64,000 nt of DNA from Taxillus chinensis (Eukaryota; Streptophyta; Magnoliopsida; Santalales; Loranthaceae), in NCBI GenBank assembly GCA_023512835.1, contig CM042091.1:38020107-38084106 (forward strand). Reading direction: 5' to 3'. Position numbers and translations under genes: made by a program. Positions 35,901 to 47,830 of this stretch are shown here, piece by piece. Within the stretch, counting starts at the first letter, position 1. Each line of letters starts with the position of its first letter. The notes beneath the pieces were generated by a model. The model did not search any database. It saw only the letters and a program-made list of their open reading frames with translations, and was not told the DNA's origin.

Positions 35901-37522
35901 ATGGCCGACATGGATTCTAGCAGTGTAGCTCCAGGTCCCGAGCAAGCTCCAGTTCCTATTGAGGAACGGCTGGAGACTAGGAGCACGAAGAACCGAGTAC
36001 CAGCAGCAACAAGAAAGAAAAAGAAGACTTCTACGACGTTCTGCCTGGCTTATCCTCCCAATTACCTATGTGCACACCTGCACGTTTTTCCAAATGGAAA
36101 GCAAGAATGAGAGCACACCTAGACATGCTCGACACGTATCTCTGGGAAACAATAAAGAACAGACCTTTCACTCCAAAGATTATGCAGAGAGGTCGGTTAA
36201 TGACAAAAGACCCAGATAGTTGGTCTAAGGTGAAGCAGAGGAAAGTAAAGCTCGGCTTCAAGGCAAAAGCCATACTTTTCTCTGCACTCAACGATGACAT
36301 GTCATGGATGTGTAGGATCTTAAGACTGCTAAAGAGGTATGGGACAAGCTCTGTCTCATCTACGAGGGAGATGAGCAGATACAGGACAACAAGATCTCCA
36401 TGCTGAAGCAGGAGTATGAAGCCTTCAAATGTGAACCAAAGGAGTCATTGGACAGTATCTATAAAAGGTTCACAGGTCTGATTCAACGGATGAAGACTTA
36501 TAATGTTGAGATCTCTCAGAAGAACAAGAATGACAAATTTCTGAGATCTCTACCATTGTGACTGTTGATTAAGACATCAGCCATCCGTCAGCTGAAGGAA
36601 TAGAAGACTTGTGCCTTGGAAGCATTATATGGGGGGACCTCAAGATGTTTGAAATGCAAAAAGAAGAGCTTGAGGTATTTGAGAATCCTTCCAAGAAAAA
36701 AGAGAAGTCTGTTGCCTTTAAGGCCGCTGCTAAACCAAGGGAACCATCTCCAGAAGAGGAAGAAGATGGAGCTGATGAATTTGTTTCAGATAGTGCCTCA
36801 GATGAAGAAGTGGCATTTCTGATCAAGAAACTGCTGAAGAGAAGGGGGAACTACAAGAGAAAAGCAAGGTAGTCATCCTCATCCTATTCTAAGGGAAAGG
36901 ATAAGGAGAAGTTGCAGTATTATCACTGCAACAAGCCCGACCACTTCACTGCCTACTGTTACAAGCTGAAGAGGGAGAAAAAGGAGGCAGCAGAGCAGAA
37001 AAAGAAGACCAAAGGCTCTTCAAGCAAAAAGGATGACAAGAGGAAGAAGGCTCTTGTCACCAACAAGTTTAACAGTGAAACTGAGGAGGAAGAGGAATCT
37101 TTTGATGATGAGAAGAAAGAGAAAGGTCTAATCTGCTTCATGGCTGAGTACTCTCCTCCCCTCAAGGTAAGAACTTATGAACAGCTCTATATTGAATATG
37201 AAGACACTTATAGAGCACTTAAAGAAATAGAGGAACAATTTCTCCCTATGAAAGCTAACAAAGAAAGATACTCTTCTAAACTGGAACAACTTTCATGTGA
37301 ATATAGAGACTCTATAGATGACTATGAAAGAACGGAGAGAAGATTAAGAGCTGAAGTGAGTGAGATGAGAAGTTCACACGATGATCTTCTGGAAAAAGCT
37401 GGACAATTAAAAATGGCTAATAAAGACATCGATAGGCTAGAGAAGGAACTAGCTGAAACCAAAGCTGAACTGGAGAAAGAAAAACAAATCAGTAAGAAGT
37501 GGCAAAACTCTGCTAAGACTTA
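35901..37522 (+). pseudogene. Element E gag
   Basis: The ATG at 35901 opens MADMDSSSVAPG. A 32-base deletion relative to A near 35965 shifts the frame. The gag domain runs from about 36068 (FSKWKARMRAHLDMLDTYLW) and shifts frame again near 36315 (VWDKLCLIYEGDEQ). It then has acidic linkers and a zinc knuckle whose first Cys is Tyr (YYHCNKPDHFTAYC, near 36915-36960). A long coiled coil (37180-37500, KEIEEQF to KELAETKAELEKEK) follows, as is usual in this lineage. Stops lie at 36558, 36600 and 36869, and a TAG at 37521. Confidence 0.82.
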
Positions 37523-37523
37523 G

Positions 37524-40500
37524 TTGCTCATTGTGCAGGAACAGGTACTTGAAGCTGAAAGCAGCCACCGAAAACAAAAGATCAATTCCAGCGAGTGGTA
37601 TCTTGACAGTGCCTGTTCTGTGCACATGACAGATGATGCCTCCCTGTTGAGTGAAGTAAGGGAGGTTGCAGCTTCATCTGTCACTTTCGGGGACAATAAA
37701 AAGGGTAAGATTGTTGGTAAGGGTACTCTCTCTAATGGTACTATTTCCATTCAAAATGTATATGTTGTTCAAGGTCTTAAACATAACCTGTTGAGCATAA
37801 GTCAATTGTGTGACAAGGGTTATGAAGTTTTGTTCACTAAACACACCTGCACAGTTATGGACCCTGTCTCCAAAGAGGTGAAACTGAATGGGCATAGACA
37901 AGGCAATGTCTACAAGTTGGTCTTTGGTAATGCTCAATCTACTGAACCAATTTGTTTTCTGTCCAAAGCTTCACCTGACATTAGTTGGTTGTGGCACAAG
38001 TGATTTGGTCATTTAAATTTTAAGATAATATCTAAACTGGCATCTCTTGATTTGGTTGAGGGCTTGCCCAAGCATGTTTATGAGAAAGAACACCCTTGTA
38101 GGGATTGTCAACTGGGTAAGAAGATTAAACATTCCTTTAAGAGTGTAGATAAAACCTCAATCACACAACCACTTGAACTTCTGCACATGGACCTATGTGG
38201 ACCAATAAATGTGTCTTCCTTATCTGGTGCACGATACTTTCTTGCAGTAGTAGATGACTATACCAGATACACATGGGTCATGTTTCTCAAAAACAAAACT
38301 GAAACATTTGAGAATCTTGTTGAACTCTTTAATTGGGTCACAAATGTTAAGAATCTTTTTGTTAAGTGCATTCACAGCGATCATGGCAAGGAATTCGAAT
38401 TTTCTGATATGTTAGAGTTTTATACTGAACATGGTATGCAACATAATTTCTCAGCACCAAGAACTCTACAACAAAATGGAGTGGCTGAAAGAAAGAATCG
38501 AACATTAGTTGAAGCAGCTAGAACCATGTTGACAGGAGCTTAGTTCCCAAAATCCCTATGGGTTGAAGCTGTTGCCACTACTTGTTATGTACAAAACAGA
38601 ACTCTAATTAACAAACGAGCCATGAAAACACCCTATGAGTTATAGAAGGGAAAGAGACCAAACATTGGTCACCTAAGGATCTTCGGGTGTACTTGCTACA
38701 TTCTGAACAATGGCAAGGATTACTTGAACAAGTTTGATGCCAAATTAGATGATGGATATCTTGTTGGATACTCCATGACTAACAAGGCTTATCATGTATT
38801 TAATAGAAGAACCAAAGTTGTTGAAGAGTCTATTCATGTTTCTTTTAATGAGACTAACCATGGAATGCAGAAAGGAGAACCAAATGTAAATGAAGTGCAG
38901 GACATTGTCATTGTAGAAGACCAAGACACAGATAACCCCACTACAACAGAAACAATGGAAAATGCACTTGAACCTGATGAACAAAGAGCTGAACCGGTTG
39001 CTGCGGAACCAAGTCAAAAATCAGCAGAAAATCATGACTCTAACATTCAACCTGTTCAGACTCTGCCACTTCTACCAGCCCAAGAACCTGACATTGAGTA
39101 ATTGGGCATTCATCATGAAGAAAGAGAAGACCTTCCAAAGGCAAGGAGAAGGTTAAAGGACCACCCTTCTGAATTAATAATTGGAGACCCTGCTGCACGA
39201 GCTAAAACAAGGGCTGCCACACTCCATGAAAATCTGTATATGTGTTTCCTCTCACAAGTGGAGCCAAAATCAGTTGATGATGTAGTTCAGGATCACCATT
39301 GGATTGATGCGATACAACAAGAATTAAATCAGTTCAAAAGACAGAAAATATGGGAGTTGGTCAACAGGCCCATATCACAGCAAGTCATTGGTGTGAAATG
39401 GATCTTCAGAAACAAACTTGATACTGATGGTGTTGTAATCAAAAACAAGGCCAGACTAGTTGCAAAAGGATACAGACAAGAAAAAGGAATTGACTATGAT
39501 GAAACCTTTGTCCTAGTTGCTAGACTAGAGGCCATTCGCATGTTCTTAGCATATGCAGCATTCAAGGACTTCAAAGTTTATCAGATGGATGTCAAGAGTG
39601 CTTTCTTGAATGGAGACCTCCAAGAAGAAGTCTATGTTGAACAACCACCCGGATTTCAAGAGCCAAACTAAGAGCACAAGGTATACAAACTGAAGAAGGC
39701 TCTATATGGACAAAAACAAGCTCCCAGAGCATGGTATGAAACATTGTCAGAGTTTCTGATCAAGAACAAGTTCAGAAAAGGCAAAATTGACCCCACGCTG
39801 TTTCTTAATGAAGGAAAAGGATCACCCTTGATAGTCCAAATTTATGTGGATGACATCATCTTCGGATCAAGGGACAAAAAGCAATGTGAAGACTTCTCCC
39901 ATCTAATGAAAAGTGAATATGAAATGAGTATGATGGGAGAACTCTCATTCTTCCTTGGATTGGAGGTCAAGCAGTTGGAGGATGGGATTTTTATCAGTCA
40001 AACCAAATACACCAAGGAGATACTGAAGAAGTTTAAGATGACTGATGTGACTCACATGAAAACTCCCATTCCTACAAATGCCAAACTGGATATGGATGAA
40101 GCAGGCAAGGAAGTGGATATCTCATAATACAGAAGCATGATTGGATCCTTGCTGTACCTGATAGCAAGCAGACCTGACATAATGTTTGCAACATGCATCT
40201 GTGCCAGATACCAAGCTAATCCCAAGGAATCCCACTTGTCTCATGTCAAGAGGATTATGCAGTATCTGAAGGGAACTGAAAATTTGGGACTATGGTATCC
40301 AAGAGAGTCTGATTTCAAACTAAGAGGATATTCAGATGTAGACTTTGCCGGATGCAGGATTGATAGGAAGAGCACAAGTGGAACATGCCAACTTCTTGGC
40401 AACAGACTTGTATCCTGGTTTAGCAAGAAACAGAATTCAGTTTCAACCTCCACAATTAAGTTGAATATATTCTTTGCCGAGGAAGCGTTGTGCTCCATTG

Positions 40501-40791
40501 CTTTGGATGGCCAGTCAACTTTCAGACTATGGATTTAACCTGAAGGCCGTGCCTCTGTATTGTGACAATACAAGTGCCATTGCAATCTCCAATAATCCTG
40601 TTATGCATCCCAATACCAAACACAATGAAGTTAAACATCACTTCATACGTGACCATGTGCTGAAGAAAGACATTTCCCTGGAATATATTTCCACTGATGA
40701 CCAGCTTGCTGACATATTCACCAAACCACTGCAAGAAGCCAGGTTCAATGAACTTCTGACAAAACTTGGCATGTTAGATTTAAATTCATAA
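37524..40791 (+). pseudogene. Element E pol: protease, integrase, RT, RNase H
   Basis: Protease has WYLDSACSVHM with the catalytic Asp at 37605. Integrase has CRDCQLGKK (zinc end) and an intact D-D-E: HMDLCGP (Asp 38190), HSDHGKEF (Asp 38379), GVAERKN (Glu 38487). RT has [25 protein letters not shown] and YVDD at 39843-39854. RNase H shows DFAGCRIDRKSTSG and ends ADIFTKPLQEARF. Almost all of it lies in one frame, broken by stops at 38001, 38541, 38643, 39099, 39669 and 40125 and by a frameshift near 40460. It is one of the better preserved pols in the window but still inactive. Confidence 0.9.
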
Positions 40792-41489
40792 GTCTCACAG
40801 CATGTCTTGTGTTTCATTTCAACCTAATTGCCTGTGCATGAACATAAGTATGACACTGTTAATGACTGTTCATGTCTCCATGAAAATTAGTAGTGACTAA
40901 GTGTGATTCATGCATGTCTACTGCGGGAAATTGAGAAATCACATGGATGAAACTTGCCACCTCTGAACCTAGTTCAAGTCTTTTATGCAACCTCTCATGA
41001 ATCCTCAAGTCTTGTGTGAAATGAGTGCAATTCCCTTAATGGTTAAATTAAATGATATTCCTATTACTTGTCATTTTCATTCTGAGTGAATATCACCTGT
41101 GTGACATTACATTCATTAACTAGCAGGAATTGTTGTATCTCATGGTACTGTCGGCTTGCACGGAAAGGATCCTCAATGATTTAATGCTCAAAGGATGACT
41201 GAGACTGTAGTATTTGAGAATTATAAAAAGTCTATTACTTAAAAAGAGCCACTACCTTTCACTAGAAAAAGGCAAGGTGAAAAAGGCAAAATGATAATAG
41301 ACAATAAATAGACTGCCTATCTTAGGGGGAGTCCTCACTATTCCCCTCGATTGTGTCTCTGTTAGAGTAATAGTTGGAGGTCAAATTGTATGATCACGTG
41401 ATTCAAAAAGATATTGTGTTGAGCTCTATCCATGTAAAAAGGATCATGAATAAGCACTGAAAATTGATGCTCTACAAACGAAAAGAGAC
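40792..41489 (+). other. Element E post-pol spacer
   Basis: No gene is visible. A CTTAGGGGGAGTCC near 41321 looks like a polypurine tract but is not followed by an LTR start. SIRE-type elements often carry a further env-like gene in this interval; here element F enters before any such frame is seen. Confidence 0.6.
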
Positions 41490-42841
41490 TGTTGGTCCCA
41501 GAGAGCCTAGAGGGGGGTGAATAGGCTCTTTGAAATTTTTTTTCTCTCTTAATGGCTAGACACTCACTCTAGTTAAAAAGATAAAATCAGTGCGGAAGAT
41601 TAACCAGGTAGTGGAAGTATGTTGTTTTATTATCTGAAGATAATTACAACAAAGCAAAACAGCGTTTTAGCTTATTACAACACAACACTCTATTTATGGT
41701 TACACACACTAGGCTGTAAATCTCTATATGAGCTATTTCACACGATACACGCTTGTAAGTATATGAGTACAAGTAAGCGTGCGTGTATATTTCTAGCTTT
41801 TTACATTGCTATATATATAGACATCCTAGGAATCTATCTTGGAACTGCATTCTCCAAATAGTGTAAAGCATTGAAGCTCTTCATCGGAAAATGCAGAAGC
41901 TTTAACTGCTGCGGATGTGGAGCTCAAGATATTGGAAGCATAAGTTGTAATGAATTCTTGCCTGATTCCAATTGCATTTGAGACCGCATCCACATCTCCG
42001 TGTGATCCACGTGTATGGTAATTTAGGTTTTCAATGGGTTTGTTTTACATCGGGACGAAGCGAGCTGATTGCAATAAAAGTGACTTGGAAATGATGAAGC
42101 AGCGTCTTCTTAGTCCGTCATAAGGTTCCTTCCTCCGTATCAACGAAGCTCGGATCCTTACTCCATGTCAGTGGCTACTTACTCTGTATGAATGAAGTCC
42201 TGGAATCCTTGTTCCGTGTCAGCGCCTCTTACTCTGCATGAAGTATAGGCTCGGAGAGCTTATTCCGCATCAGCGCTTCCTTACTCTGCATAAAGTAGGT
42301 ACTGAATGCTTACTCCGCATCTGTGAATCCTTACTCCGCACGAGTAATGGTTCGGATTCCTTATTCCGCATTTGTTGTCCTTACTCTGCAACAATTGTCC
42401 TTACTCCGTTCAAATGAGACTCGGATTTCTTAGTCCATGTCTTCTTTTTCTTTAGTTCAGTGGAGTGACAATTTCGATTCTCTCCCCACAACAAGTCTCT
42501 CTTATTCCGTGCGAGTGATAGACTTGGAATCTTATTCCGTATCAATTGACTTAGCCAAATTGAGAGTTGGACATGGGTTCCTTAAGTTGTTTTGTCAAGT
42601 ATTTAGTCCGCACGAAAAGTCCTTACTCCGGATAAAGACTCGGTTATATACCAAGTGAATGACGATACTCATGATGATTCGGATCTGGATTATGTATCCT
42701 GTTCTTAGCTTTGTTCTCACACGAGTAGGTCCGGATTAAAGTTATATCATCTGCACAGACTTAATAGTAAACATGAAACATCTCGAATCAAATTACATAG
42801 GGTTTGACCCGCATTATCCAAATTCTAGGTTTGATCCAACA
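41490..42841 (-). mobile_element. Element F 3' LTR (copia type, minus strand)
   Basis: On the plus strand it runs from TGTTGGTCCCAGAGAGCC to TTTGATCCAACA. In element orientation it starts TGTTGGATCAAACC and ends CACCCCCCTCTAGGCTC then CTGGGACCAACA, the style of the A and E LTR ends. A polypurine tract lies at its right side. The five bases to the left, GAGAC, should reappear beyond the window. A degenerate CTTACTCCGCAT array fills 42100-42620. Confidence 0.85.
42100..42620. repeat. Degenerate CTTACTCCGCAT array in element F LTR
   Basis: About 15 imperfect units of 25-35 bases share the core CTTA(C/T)TCCG(C/T)AT, often followed by GAA-GT or CGGAT. This resembles in style, but not in exact sequence, the GACTCG arrays of the other LTRs here. 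Confidence 0.8.
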
Positions 42842-42853
42842 ATCTCCCCCAAT
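42842..42853 (-). other. Polypurine tract of element F
   Basis: On the minus strand ATTGGGGGAGAT directly precedes TGTTGGATC, the LTR start. It shows that the internal region lies to the right. Confidence 0.88.
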
Positions 42854-43077
42854 ATGGATATGCCAAACCCTTTGTAATCTGATTCGGTAAGGCAACAAGA
42901 AATAACACAGAGGTAAGGATAAAAGAGAACAGTTCCACTAAGTTGCAGGAGGAATACATTAAGCCTCAGTACAGATATAAATTATGGTACGTATGGCTTA
43001 CTATATTTGAAAATCATCCTTGCTGCATGCTCTCATAGTATCATTGTCTGCTTCTTAGTGAACTTGATGATATTTTT

Positions 43078-45011
43078 CTAGTTATCATCAAAGGAGATAA
43101 CAGATTTCAGGAAGTAGCAGACAAAGGCTCCACAGCTGTTTCTATCGGGTTGCTGGGGCACATTCTTCTTGTTCCGGATCGCCCCCATAAGTACTTCATC
43201 CTGACCAAGAGGCGGTAAATCCAAGTCTTCGTAGAGAGAACTCTGTCTGATTGCATCAGACAAGGTTCGAATGTGACTCCGCATCTGATTCTTTCTAATC
43301 TGGCGGTCAATAACCTGATGAGAATCCAGAAGCAAGATTTTCTTCTCTTTGATCAGAAAAATAGTCATCATGAAATGTGGAGAGTTGACCCGGAAAGGGA
43401 TGAAGATGATGGACAGAGAGGTCCATGGTTGGCTGTTTTCTGCTGTACCATAGATGTAGGATAGAATGGCGTCCACAGCAGGAAACTGGTCTTCAACCCA
43501 GCATGGAAGAACATCAAAATCAAGGCCTTCCTCAAGTAAAGAGGGGAATAGCCTCAACTCCATCTTTACCACCAAAGCATAGTTGTCAATGTCGTTAGTG
43601 GAAAATTGTCCCTCCTCAGACAGTATGGTCCGGATGTCTTGAGGTTCGAAGGGGGATGAGGCAGACACACATCGGCACTCGGCAGTGGAGGAGGCATAGG
43701 CCTTGGCCGCAGCAAGAATACTCACATAAGCATCATCCGGATGCAATTCCGTGTATGATGGGAGGATGGTGATGGCACCAGATGGAACAGCAGGAGTGGG
43801 AGAGCTTGTCTGGCCAATGGAGAAACGGCTACGTTTAGGCACCGGAAGGCCCGGAGGAAGAGCAGGTGCAGACTGTTTGTGAGAGGCAACGCCAGTAGTG
43901 GAAGGAAAGGAAGGATCAGATGATTTCTCCCCCGGTTTGGCAGATCGGCGAGAGCGGGAGGGACTGGCCACGACTTGCATTAAGTCCGCAATGGAGGTAG
44001 ACAAGTCAGAGAAAGACGTGGCAAGCCGCTCAAGCTTCTGATCCATGGAGAGAGAGGTAGAGGAGAAGGCAGAAAGAAGCTCGGCACCCATGGCCTGGAC
44101 ATGGTCGAAAAGGGCCTGGGTCTGAAGACGACTGTCCTCAGCAAGGCGATCGAGTTGGGTGGAGAAAGTAGCCTCAGATAAAATTGTGGCAAAAGAGGCG
44201 CGCCCAAGACCAAAGGCGGGAGCTTTCGAGGACTCGCCCGCATGAAGAGGGGCAGGTGTGGGCACGGCAGAGTCGGCGGTAGCAGGAGAGGACGGTGGTT
44301 GTACAGCAGCAGCAGTAGGAGGTGAGGCAGATCCACTTTGACCGGAGAGGTCAATGGTAGGGATATCCGCAGGATAGGAGGGACTAGCCTCAGCAGGGAC
44401 AGGTGGCCGTGCGTCATGGACAGGTCCAGAAGAGGCAGCAGCAGGAGGTGCAGGCTCAAGGAGAGACGGCGTTATAAAGCCGTGGTAGCGGTTCCAAGTA
44501 AGCATTTCCTCCGGGGTCTGGGTGTGTTGAGTGTAAAACACCCGGAGGGTAGGTTCTGGGATGTTGGCAGAGATGGCGAGGCTGAAGCGTAGCTAGCAGT
44601 CATTCAGTAGGTCGGCAGGAAGATGGTCGAGGTAGTCCTGGAGGTCCGGAGAGTGAGCGGGTGAGGCTTCCGCAGGAGAAGAAGGGAGGTCCAGAAGAAC
44701 AGCAACAATTGCTGCTGTGACCGGAGAGATGGGTGCGGGAGCATCAGCAGCAGCATCAGGAGCAGCAGCAGGAAGAGAGGCAGGGACATCAGCAGGAGAG
44801 GCAGAGGTGGTAACCTCAAGGAAGTGCGGCTGAGAGGGCCCTGCAGCAGTAGACGGGTCAGCCCGAATGCTGTGCAACGAACTGCGGGAGCGTGCCGGAG
44901 CGGCAACGGACCGGATGTGGGAGTGGATGGACCGGGGAGCAGAACTAACTTCGTGACCCGAGCTTGCAACGGGTTCACCAACAGAACTAGCTTGCTGACC
45001 CGCATAAATTA
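43078..45011 (-). pseudogene. Element F accessory gene: low-complexity N part, coiled coil, Ulp1/C48-like protease
   Basis: One frame runs leftwards from the element G insertion (45011) to 43078 with a single internal TAG (44593-44595), about 644 codons. It is Ala/Pro/Ser-rich to 44200. A coiled coil follows (about 44000-44130, LFDHVQAMGAELLSAF, SMDQKLERLATSFSDL), then a basic Ser-rich linker and the C48-like domain. That domain has SPHFMMTIFLI (His), ILLLDSH (Asp) and VPQQPDRNSCGAFVCYF (Gln, Cys at 43132-43134). All four family residues are present, so this is the best preserved of the three cassettes. It stops 225 bases before the polypurine tract. The N-terminus lies beyond G, outside the window. 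A SUMO- or ubiquitin-like protease role is inferred from family motifs only. Confidence 0.78.
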
Positions 45012-46514
45012 TGTCTATAGGTTTTGCAGCAAGTGCACTGGTCAAGTAGTAAAATGGAGTGTTAAGACTCCGGTTGTCGAACCCACAGGGAGGTAGCTAA
45101 TGCTGTTAAGCGGCAAGCACTAAGCTAACAAGTTGATTTTATGTCTGGACAATTGATTTTTGTTGGACAAATAATGTGAACGAAAGGTGATTAAATCAGA
45201 AAGTTGGCAAGCTATTGGTATTGAAATTTCAGTGATTAAGGATCTAGGGTCACAATGTTTACCACCCAATCGATTGTAATAGTCTAGTTATAGCTCTTGT
45301 TCTTGATTTATATTCTAGTTCATGTTCATGTTGATTATCTCCTACCTATCTTACATTTGGTCCATGCTAAGGTAGATTTAAGGCTTTTATCCCATTTGGT
45401 CCATGTGAATAAAAGTGATCAAGGTAGATAAACAATCTAATAGTTGCAGACTTGGTCCATCATGCAATATTAAATCTAATTCACTAGTGTTCCACCCTAG
45501 ACAAGGGCTAAGATTACCTAATTATGCATAAACTAGGCATTTCCATTCAAGCAAGTGAATTAAACAAGAACTGAATTCTATTTTATTGAACAACCATAAC
45601 CCAACTGAATACAATTTATTGGGGGCTACATTGCTCCCCTAGACTAATAAAACTACTCCATAATCATGACAAAAGCAATAACAATTACAAGAAAGAACAT
45701 GATTACAGTACCAGGACAATAAAGGAAGACCCCAAGATGAACCAGGACTCCAGCCTCCAAAGACTCCGGCGTCTGCTGCCCAAAATCACTCCTTGCCAAG
45801 GACAATCCGATCTTTTAGCAACGGCTACAGTTCTTTTCAGAACTCAGATCAGATTCACCCACTCAAGATGATTTACAATGCCTCCAAAGACCCCTATTTA
45901 TAGGTTTTAGTGGGCCAAATTAGGGTTACAAAAGGTGTGCCCTAATTATAAATGTGGTCGCAGCCAAAACGACGTCGTTTTGGTTAGTGACACTAATTGA
46001 CGTTTTAGGCGAAATAAAACTCAAACTACACCAAATTTGACCCCAGTACTTTAGAGGAAAATGATTAAAACAACAAAATACATCATTTGGAGTGCAAAAA
46101 TGCTTGCACGTGAGAATGCACGTGAGAAGACCCTTTTCACGTGCAGCTCCAATTTGACTCAAATTTGCTCCAAAGCTTCCTCTTGAGTTGTAAAAGGCAT
46201 CCATGCAATAAAATCCTTGCACGTGAGAATGCACGTGAGAAGGCTTTTCACGTGCACCTTGATTTTGCCTTCATTTTGCTTCCATCTTCTTCCTATAGCT
46301 TCCTTGTGAGTTGATGGAGTAATCTAGCCAAAGTGTGTGGGAAAAGGTTGCTCCAAAACCTGCCAAAAACACTCAAAAGGTACCACTATACACCAAACAG
46401 GGTCTTCCTAGGGGTTAGAGCAAATATGTCGAAAATAACATGCAAATAGGTACAAAACATACGCTAAAACACCCTATATAAGGCATAGGATAACGGCATA
46501 AATGCACGTTATCA
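45012..46514 (-). mobile_element. Element G (Athila) 3' LTR
   Basis: 1503 bases. On the minus strand it starts TGATAACGTGCATTTATGCC and ends near CTATAGACA. It has the GTGCACTTGCTGC and CGGTTGTCGAACCCACAGGG (plus strand) features common at the ends of Athila/Tat LTRs. It includes a promoter-like segment with a perfect CCAAAACG...CGTTTTGG palindrome and a TATAAATAGGGG. The adjacent AATTA (45007-45011) is the predicted duplication. It interrupts the element F accessory gene. Confidence 0.8.
45895..45983 (-). promoter_or_regulatory. Element G LTR promoter: palindrome and TATA box
   Basis: On the minus strand a perfect 20-base palindrome with a GACGTC centre (45964-45983) is followed about 60 bases later by CCTATAAATAGGGG (TATA at 45895-45902). 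The palindrome shares AAAACGACGT with the paired palindromes in B and H, although G is a different gypsy lineage. Confidence 0.65.
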
Positions 46515-47830
46515 AATTCCCCCATACTTGAACCTTTGCTTGTCCTCAAGCAAAAAGAAATAAACACACAGTCAAACGGAAAAGAACGAATAAACTAACA
46601 AACAAGAGAGGCATGGTTTCCCAAGGCATACAATTCTATCATGATGAAGTAGACATTCCAATAGCTAAAAATGAATCAGAAGTTAATCAAAACATGCCCT
46701 TATTGTCAAGTCCAACAACCATGTAATATCGTTACTAACAGTTCAAATAGAAGCAAACATGCCAGGATAAAATGAACTTAGCTCCCCCTGAAAGTCCTCA
46801 CGAAGGTTAGAGCAGGCTCACTCAACTATAACTGTCTTTGCTCTCCTCTCAGGCCCTACTATCAATGCCTAACAACTAGGGTTTACTCTTACACCCACTA
46901 CTAGCTATTGATTAAGTTTTTGCCAAGTAAACATGAGAGATCCCCAGTGTGCTCGTCAAAGAAAACACACATGCTATTCTACTTACTGATAAACACCGGG
47001 AGCTAAAGATTTAAGCTCACATTTGTGACACAAATTGCACAGCAAAACAGCTTAGCCATTATGGCTGCAACACGAAAACAAAAACACATATAAACAGTAA
47101 GCCATTGTGGCTTTTATTCAGGCAAACACTTTTTTTCTGTTTCTTTTTTTTTTCACACTTATTTTTAGTAATAACCTTACAAGGTTGCATTTTATGCTCT
47201 CCCTTGATGGATTATTCACTCTGCTATTGTCCTCACACAAGCCCTTTTTTTTTAAACAATAACGGAGCGGAAATACTGGAATCACTAACATCATACACCA
47301 AACACTGAGCACAAACAGGTACTTCTTATGCCTAAGTAACTCCAACTATTAAATAGCTAGTAATGAATATTAAGAGCGAATTGGTAACCCAATAACCCAT
47401 AAAATACACTCAAAGGCAAGATAATGGTGCTCTCAAAAAGTATATGCCTATTCTGTACTCAACTTCAGGGTTTACAAAGTTCATCCTAACATAACATGCT
47501 CAGCTTACTATTCAAATGTCAGCTCCAAAATCATGGTGATATCATTCAAAAAGTAAAGACATGCTCAACTAACTTATAACACACCTTAACAAGTGAAACA
47601 TCTTTATCACAACAAGATACGAAGGTGGTTAATATAGTTAACCAGAATTTGTATACTTTGGTAGCCATTGCACCTCACAGGCAAAACAAACATTCACAGC
47701 AAAAACATAAAATAAAATTAACGCATGCAGGCAAACAAACAAGCAACCGGTTCAAGGGAAATCCCCCCCCCCCACACTTAAACGATGCGATGCCCTTAGA
47801 GCAGGGGAAAAGGAAAAAGGGAGAAGACCG
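46515..47830 (-). other. Element G 3' untranslated region with two polypurine tracts
   Basis: Next to the LTR the minus strand reads CAAGTATGGGGGAATT (46515-46530, the functional polypurine tract). A second, longer tract TTAAGTGTGGGGGGGGGGG lies at 47762-47782, just after the accessory gene. The 1.2 kb between them has no supported reading frame. Confidence 0.7.

Larger units (their letters stand above)
33853..41489 (+). mobile_element. Element E: Ty1-copia, SIRE/Maximus-like, inserted in the LTR of D
   Basis: The 5' LTR (33853-35858), primer site, gag and pol are present. The 3' part is interrupted by element F at 41490. The five bases before the LTR are TGTGT; the partner duplication must lie outside the window. 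Pol is followed by ~700 bases without coding potential. Element A shares its LTR and gag start, so A is a deletion derivative of this family. Confidence 0.85.

Noticed and set aside
41321..41335. 3' end of element E at the CTTAGGGGGAGTCC purine tract
   Set aside because: No TGTTGGGAATATAG LTR start follows; the 3' LTR of E must lie beyond the nested element F.
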